From the NCBI GenBank assembly GCA_019055375.1, contig JAHQIW010000049.1, positions 62,001 through 126,000 on the forward strand: a stretch of DNA of 64,000 nt. The letters run 5' to 3'. A program made the position numbers and the translations under genes. The DNA comes from Parelaphostrongylus tenuis. Its lineage: Eukaryota; Nematoda; Chromadorea; Rhabditida; Metastrongylidae. The notes below the pieces were generated by a model. That model had not been told where the DNA came from, did not search any database, and saw nothing but the letters and a program-made list of their open reading frames with translations. Positions 57,843 through 64,000 of this stretch are shown in pieces (position 1 is the first letter of the stretch; each line of letters starts with the position of its first letter).

Positions 57843-60162
57843 GAAAAGTCGGTACTGTTCTATTATGGCGGCGCCACTGAAGGCCTTAGGTAAAAACGTA
57901 TTTTTGCTTTTACAAAACGTTTCTGTAGTTCTCGACAGCTCAAATCAAGTGAAATTCAATGGCATGTTTGATTTCTCAAATCGCTTATTTTTGGCGCCGT
58001 ACCAGTCAAAATAATATTTTGTTCCTCATTCGAAGATTTCTTACTTGATAAATGTTTTGTTGTAATGAACTCTTAATAGAGCAAATCTTTCCAATTATAA
58101 TATATTTTGGCTTTCAAAAAGAATTTCTTCAAGCATTGTAACAACCGAGAGAATATTGGGTTTCACACTTAGTGAGCACGTCTAGTCGGCTAAGGTGTGT
58201 GTGCAGCTGTAATACCAATTCGCTGCATAATTGACATGCGGATTTTTGATGAACATTGGAGATCTCTCCGACGCTTCCAATATTTTTTCTGCATGTTCAT
58301 GCGTTTTTTAAGAAAACAAGATTTGTTGAAAGTAATTCACCGTGTTTCAAAGATTGACAAACACAGAATAAAATTTAGATCACTGCTTAGGAGGCCAAAA
58401 GACCATGATCGCATCCAAGAGTGATTCAAAAACATTGTCAAATATTTCGACGATGGAGATTACAACTGGGACATTGGTGAAAAATAAACGGAAGGTCGCA
58501 ACAATCACATATTCTGACCTGCGATCATTTCACGCCACATGAACTCAGCCAAATAAAATTCCAAAAAATAGCGTGCGGCCCCTCGGTGCCGTCTGTTGCG
58601 GCATTTTGCAGATCCCCACATCCTTTCGAGCGTTTGTGAGTACCTGTGTTACATCTAGGAAATTGTGAAGATGTGAATCATCGTGATGTGATGGCTAATC
58701 GTGAAGTAGTGGAAACCAGATTCTCGTATACCTTAAGTTATTTACCCTTCCCAACATTCGGAACAGACCGTAGAACCTTGGTCAACGTTGTTTTTGATAG
58801 CACTCAGCAAGGTTTATGCTGTGCGATCTGGAACTGAAACTGAGAAGCATTGTTTTGTCTCACGACGGACTCATTTAAAGATTCTTTGTTGGGGAAGCAC
58901 ACGTCCAGCATTGTTCTTCCTCTTTCTGAACAATGATTCGTCTATCTCCACAATTTTGCCTTTGCCTCCAACTTTTTTACCACAGTGTCGAATCAGCTGC
59001 CCTGCAACAACTTCATGTAAATGGTTATTCCAATCCACAACTGCGCCGCTGCTCATGCCAAGATTTTTCCTGCACCATTTGAGCGACGTTGACTCTTCGC
59101 TACAACGGAGAGCAGTGACAAAGGGAAGACGACTGTTCCCGAACCGATTTCCGACGCTATTTCGACCTTGTCGCGACATCTGCGCTTGTAACAACGCCAA
59201 GCAATTTTTGAATCGAAGTGGAGCTTCATGGATGTCTTTCTTGCACAGACGTTCGAATTGTAACACGCTGCGTCTTTGTAGGAGCATGACAGCTTCTTTT
59301 CCGGTGCTTGGCTAAGCAAAAATGCTCATGATCGAGTGAAATCGACGAGAATCTAAAGACAGTTGAAGGAAGTTGACTTGCATTGACTAATCAATGTGGG
59401 GAACGCTGAGATGGCTCGTCAGCAAGGGGACAGTATTGCGAAATCTCATTTACATGCCTGACAATGCGTGGTGGTCAGATGCCGTCGCTGCATTGCGAGC
59501 CCTAATCTACTAAAGCTCATTGAAAAGTCCTTTCGAAAAACCAAATACATCACTGAAAGAAGCAAAATTTAGACTATCGAATGTTTTTCAAATGTCTAGG
59601 GGAAATGCTCTCTCCTACGAAAGACGCGTTGAAACGCCTTAAGTGTGAGACATACTTTTATTTTGACTATTACAGCGAACTGTAAGGTTTCCTTTAGAGC
59701 CTAAATGTATAGCTGGAATCACCTAGACTTGAGCTACTGATTAAGCTAAAAAGCAACGTGGAAAAACTGAATTACCCTTGTATGGAAAAATTGACAACAC
59801 TCTGTTTCTGAAGGGGTGCGGAAAACAGTGATATCTCAAATGTGTAAAACCCACTCTTGTGCAAATGAGAGGTTCAAGTTCTTTCTAAAGAGCAAACACA
59901 TTTCCTTAATTAAAAAGATTTGCTCTATCTAATGGTTGGAATTTTGCTATAAAAAACCTGTTATCAGACGAAAAATCTTCAAATGTGAAGCAAAATCTTA
60001 TTTTGACGGTAAGGCGTAAAAAACAAGCAGTACAAGAAATGAAATATACCTTCTAAATTCGCTTGGTTTAAGCTATGCATTTGTCAGATAACAACAGAGA
60101 TTATGCTTCTACCGAAAGCCTCAAGTGGCACCGCCATAATAGAACGGTACCGAAAAGTCTCT
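57843..60162 (-). mobile_element. Merlin-type DNA transposon, ~2.3 kb, with terminal inverted repeats
   Basis: The left end GTCGGTACTGTTCTATTATG, GCGGCGCCACT, AAGGC is inverted at the right end (GCCTCAAGTGGCACCGCCAT, AATAGAACGGTACCGAAAAG). The minus strand between carries a decayed ISXO2/IS1595-like DDE transposase. It sits centrally and only stops and frameshifts prevent translation. Merlin elements normally make 8-bp target duplications; these were not resolved. Confidence 0.82.
58640..59320 (-). pseudogene. Merlin transposase (ISXO2-like DDE domain), degenerate
   Basis: The frame 59287-58871 encodes the middle of a cut-and-paste transposase: VDWNNHLHEV helix, GGKGKIVEIDESLFRKRK with the first catalytic Asp in IDES, then the GRVLPQQ approach to the usual W(V/I)FG strand. 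Further fragments, VPDRTA and a GSTVCSECW block (the family has SDCW with the second Asp), follow after in-frame stops. The Asp there is Glu, so catalytic function is lost even apart from the stops. Confidence 0.85.
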
Positions 60163-60179
60163 CTCTCTACATATTTATT

Positions 60180-60228
60180 TATTCAATTAGTTATATACGT
60201 ATATATACATATATATACACATATATAA
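60180..60228. repeat. AT microsatellite
   Basis: ATACGTATATATACATATATATACACATATATA just outside the right end of the Merlin element. Confidence 0.85.
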
Positions 60229-60324
60229 AGACAGTCGAATGAAGATTGTTGATAGCATTTACTTCACTTTTCAAATAATATTAAGTGATATAAACAATCG
60301 TTATGTCAGAAAGCAGTCGCAGAA

Positions 60325-60480
60325 AGAGTGGTATAGAACGGGGGCTTCGGTAGTGCAATTGGTTAGCGAGCCCTCAGAAAGAGTTAAATGCGGATCCGAA
60401 TTGCGTCCGCCGTTTTAGAAAGTCTTCTATATCACTCAGTCTTATTGGATATATATCATTGCAACATCATACCACTGCTT
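60325..60480 (+). repeat. tRNA-derived repeat family C, decayed
   Basis: GGCTTCGGTAGTGCAATTGG (A-box like), a damaged B box (GCGGATCCGAATTGCG), then CTATATCACTCAGTCTTATTGGATAT and the CATCATACCACTGC end shared with 46375-46400. Confidence 0.65.
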
Positions 60481-62340
60481 AGAAAAGCGGTTTATTGGAA
60501 AATGAATCCTAGTTGGTCATATTCAAAGGTGTCTCATGAAAACATCAAAGGGCAAAAAAGCGGTAAGGATTTTGGTTTTCGATCAGCGCCCTTATATTGA
60601 GCAATTGCTATATTGCTTTTGAGTGGCTTTGAGGTACATAAGTCATTTTTCCTCACAGACACATTTTGCGGAGTTTTCGAGTTCCAGAGTAGCTCGGGGC
60701 GTAGGTCGAGAAACGGACTATGCATATTTGGAGAGCTGCGTTACAAATATTGTCGCCGTTACATAAAAGGACAATACTTTATTAGCTTTTTAATTAATCA
60801 GCTGGCTTTCCTGTTTATCTTCATATTCTCCGCTATGACGTCTTCGACATCATCTATTGGAATGACGAGGAGAGCAACGTAACGCATCATACACATGTAA
60901 TGCCGAGCTAGTGATTAAGATAACCTTTGTACAATCATATCAATACATAAGTTTGTTCTCAAAATTGAATTACAAGTGTAATAAACAAGAACAGCGATAA
61001 TGTCTAGCATAGCTCTTTTAATTCATCCAGAAAAGATGTTAATGTAGCAAAAAATGGTAATTCTACATTTTCGGCAGGAATTCTCTTTGAAGCATCATAT
61101 TCTTTAGAACATAGAGAATAGAGCGTTATGTATAGAGCGAGAAGCAACAATCGGCACGATTATATTGTCGGTAAGTGTTTCTTGAAGGGGCGTTTTTCAA
61201 AATTTTCATTCACTTCTAGTAATCGTTGAAAGTTGGAATTTCAAACATTACTAAAGTGCAGTTGTTCTTAAGAAAAGCGCTACTTACAGCGCTGTATCAT
61301 TCAGAAAAAAATTGCACTTTACAAGCGTCGCCCGTTATTGCATTGTATTTGCCGCAAAATAGAATTATTCTCATAGACTTCTAGTAGCCATTCGATAGCA
61401 TGAACCTAGAAATTCAAAAATTTATTTCTTTGAAAAAAGCCTTCGTATGGTTAATGATAGTCTGGGAGAAAACTCTATCCTACGGACAACACACGCGAAA
61501 ACGCGTGTGCCTAAACACAATTCCCTTTCTGCGCTATAACGCTGTGAAGAGGCCTTTTCAAGCTACAATATAGTTTGAATCTTGAAGCTTTAAATTTTGG
61601 AACGATTATCAAAGTCCATTGGATATTTTTTGCCGAGCAAAAAAGGCCCCTTCATCGAAACCTTTCGATAACAGAAAAGTACGAACAGTGTTTCAGTAGT
61701 CCTACACTTCAACGTTGGATCTGGCAGCTTCTCATAGAACAACAAATAGAGGAAGATGATAATGTAGGAGAAGACAAGAGACGGATCTGTTATCGTTCGT
61801 AGGTTGCTGTCAGAAAATCGTCACTGAATTCTACGAGACTATGTAAATATGACGCCGGAAAATACAGATATGAATGGAGTGGTGGATGAAACTAGACGAA
61901 ACACGGGTAGAATCACCTGTATTTAGACATAAAACACTGTTTAAACATTATTTCGTCTCCGAATTACAGCCATCCGTTACTAAACTATGTTTTATCGCAA
62001 TTAATCACTGCTTGCATGATGACTTGGATGGGCCATTTCCACGTGGAGTTACATGTAGATGTTTGCATGTCTGCACATTTTTATTTGATTAATAATCAGC
62101 TTATAGGCCTTTGATTCTTGGGAAGACTGAGACACTTTCCACGTTGTAACCGTGGAAACTTGCCCATTTTGATTAGGAGGGGATTTAGGACCTTTAGATT
62201 ACGTAATCTCACTGTACACCAATTATGGCGGAGATATCTTGTGATAGCGCATTTTGTAGTATCAGTATTGATAATTCTTTACATCAATATTTATGCATAT
62301 AGCATACTCATTTTATATGTTTTATTTATTTAATTTTTCA
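60480..62340. other. intergenic, nothing firm
   Basis: ORFs of 63-89 codons without motifs. GACAACACACGCGAAAACGCGTGTG (25 bp) at 61487 contains a small perfect hairpin, ACACGCG-AAAA-CGCGTGT. Confidence 0.4.
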
Positions 62341-62344
62341 TAGA

Positions 62345-62545
62345 GGGCGGCAGTCGAGTGGTTAGGGATGCTCAGCACGGAGTTGACCCACTCTTCCAAC
62401 ACTCTCTGGCAATCAATTGACGAACGCCCTACAAAACGCCCTAGCTGCTCTCAAGATTGCAGGGAGATCTGATCGACCAGTAACAGCACTCTACGGCGAT
62501 TGTGAAGAACGTAAAACCCTAGCAATCTATGGATGTAAGGAGACT
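62345..62545 (+). repeat. tRNA-derived repeat family A
   Basis: GGCAGTCGAGTGGTTAGGGATGCT is a clear Ser/Leu-type A box. CACTCTCTGGCAATC, AACGCCCTAGCTGCTCTCAAG, CACTCTACGGCGATTGTGAAG match the family body. The B box is lost. Confidence 0.75.
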
Positions 62546-62549
62546 ATTC

Positions 62550-63590
62550 AATCTATAAGTACCGGGGTCCGTAAAGAAAAAGAATATGATACGGGTCAAA
62601 CAAAATGTAAAGTGTGAATATTCATGGTAGAAGCGAGGAGAAAAAAGAAAATAAAGTGAATATAAAAAAATAGCGAGTGACTAGTAGGTTATGCGCTGTT
62701 ACGCACACAGTAGAGAATACGATGCCTTTTTAAGCAACACCTCTTTCGAGAAGCTTTTGTGCAAATCAATGTCGGACGTACGCTTTCCCTTGCTTTATTA
62801 AAGCTTGTTAAAAAACCCCTAATTGCGAAATTCAGCAGATTTAGGGTCATGAAAATTTCATGTTAGGCTTTCAGTTGTTTCCTAGAATGATTGAAATTAT
62901 TTACTGTAATTGCGTAGTGATAGCAACCAGATATCTTGTTGATAATGATTATAAACAATGAAGGATGCTAAGACTGAAGTAATGCTCATTTTCATCTTTT
63001 GCACAATCGGTGTAGCGCTGTGGACAACATACAGAAATGTCCGATGAATTCAATTCAAAGGTACTGCACATCGACTGCAACTGTAATATGTAAGCATTGT
63101 CACTCTTAAAATATCGTTCATAAGTTCCAAGTGTTCAGGAATTGGGGGCCAAATCTCGAACAACGCTCGAGGTAAGCTTCAATTGTATTGGCACATATGA
63201 TGATTCCGCTTATACATTCTGTGTAGTACGTCTTTATCCGACCTAAACCTTGCATATAGCCAATGCTACAGTGTTTGTTTAATAGAATTCATGACAATAG
63301 GAATGTGTTTAGGCGTCGGAAAATAAAGCACAAGCAACGCCTGAGGCAAGTTTCAGCCGTCTTACTAACAAAGTAATGAGTCCCCTTTCATCTTCCTTTC
63401 CCTCTTTTGATGTCCTCTTTTGGAAAGAAAATGAAGAGTAATGAAAAGTCTTCTTTTTATTTGTGCTACGTCTTCGATGTACACAAACCGCACAATCTAG
63501 CAACCTACGGTGTTATTGAAATGAACTCATGCTAGCATTTTATTCCACATGATTTATGAATATACAGCTTTAGAAAACTGGTTAATGTAG
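62550..63590. other. intergenic, nothing recognised
   Basis: No conserved exon or repeat recognised. Confidence 0.5.
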
Positions 63591-63595
63591 CAAAA

Positions 63596-63720
63596 ACTTT
63601 GGCGTCAGGCAGGACTCGAACCCGCATCTACCTTTATCCGGCAGCGCGTGCTCTGGCTCGTTCCACTACTGACGCCCGCTTTGCTCTCCACTCTTCTCAT
63701 CAATGGGTATATTTGCGATT
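63596..63720 (-). repeat. tRNA-derived repeat family C, minus strand
   Basis: Reverse strand: GGGCGTCAGTAGTGGAACGAG, GCGGGTTCGAGTCCTGCCTGACGCC. Acceptor-stem-like ends GGCGTCAG and CTGACGCC would pair perfectly. On the plus strand the flanking tail is CTCCACTCTTCTCATCAATGGG. The 5' end shows no tRNA promoter context and the D arm is altered, so a functional tRNA is possible but unlikely. Confidence 0.75.
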
Positions 63721-64000
63721 AGTTGTTATAAATAGCCTTGGTGATATTTGATAGAATAAGTAAATGTGACATCTCCCTAATTCTTTACACCGCCTTTTTA
63801 TCACGACTTTTTCGTTTTGGAAACAGCTGCATGTGTGGCGAACCTCTCAGCATGTATTGACGTTGCTTTAACCTTCTAATACTTGCTGAACTTTTTTATA
63901 GCGGAGGTGAATGTAAATTATAACAGCAGGAATGCTCAGTGCAAATAATAAACGAAGCCTCAGCTGGGCTTCTAATCCGTGATTACCATTTCCGGGAATT

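Noticed and set aside
58788..59315. 175-codon plus-strand ORF
   Set aside because: Antisense to the Merlin transposase, whose minus-strand frame has clear ISXO2-like motifs.
1..64000. CRISPR arrays, operons, riboswitches or prokaryotic features
   Set aside because: No regularly spaced short repeats with unique spacers were seen; the gene structure is clearly eukaryotic.

Overview
The window looks like nuclear DNA from a nematode, most likely a strongylid (hookworm-like) species. The genes have short exons with TTTCAG-type acceptors and introns of 80 bp to about 3.3 kb. Possible spliced-leader acceptors lie just before both start codons. The non-LTR reverse-transcriptase tail at 32.8-33.5 kb is of a kind I associate with strongylid genomes. 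Species cannot be fixed from the sequence alone. Coding density is very low, and most of the 64 kb is intron or decayed mobile DNA.

Two protein-coding genes are well supported. (1) Plus strand, 4330-20275: a 16-exon SLC6 (sodium:neurotransmitter symporter, nematode SNF) gene of about 590 codons with all 12 expected membrane segments. Its frame is broken by four single-base indels, in exons 3, 5 and 12 and at the exon 14 acceptor, while the splice sites and the rest of the protein look healthy. It is either a very young pseudogene or an assembly with indel errors. (2) Minus strand, 40905-37756: a 4-exon, 202-codon Rho/Cdc42-like small GTPase. The P-loop lacks its Ser/Thr, both switch regions are about six residues short and the switch II catalytic motif is gone, but the Rho-type TQID motif and a C-terminal CAAX box (CITQ) remain. 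It may be a catalytically dead, membrane-anchored Rho relative, comparable to C. elegans CRP-1.

Layout: 1-4.3 kb non-coding with one copy of a ~700-bp dispersed repeat. 4.3-20.3 kb SLC6 gene, whose introns hold a foldback element, a LINE remnant, a ~660-bp foldback and a second copy of the dispersed repeat. 20.3-37.7 kb repeats: foldbacks, a composite inverted/direct repeat, LINE remnants, tRNA-derived SINE-like repeats and two weak ORFs. 37.7-40.9 kb Rho-like gene. 41-64 kb mainly mobile DNA: three tRNA-derived SINE-like families, a MITE, mariner remnants, a LINE remnant with a decayed catalytic box, a ~2.3-kb Merlin-type element with terminal inverted repeats, and AT microsatellites.

The two genes have no evident functional link; they lie about 17.5 kb apart on opposite strands. 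All reading was by eye, so repeat boundaries are approximate (plus or minus 10-30 bp), and remote homologies are from memory of families, not from searches.
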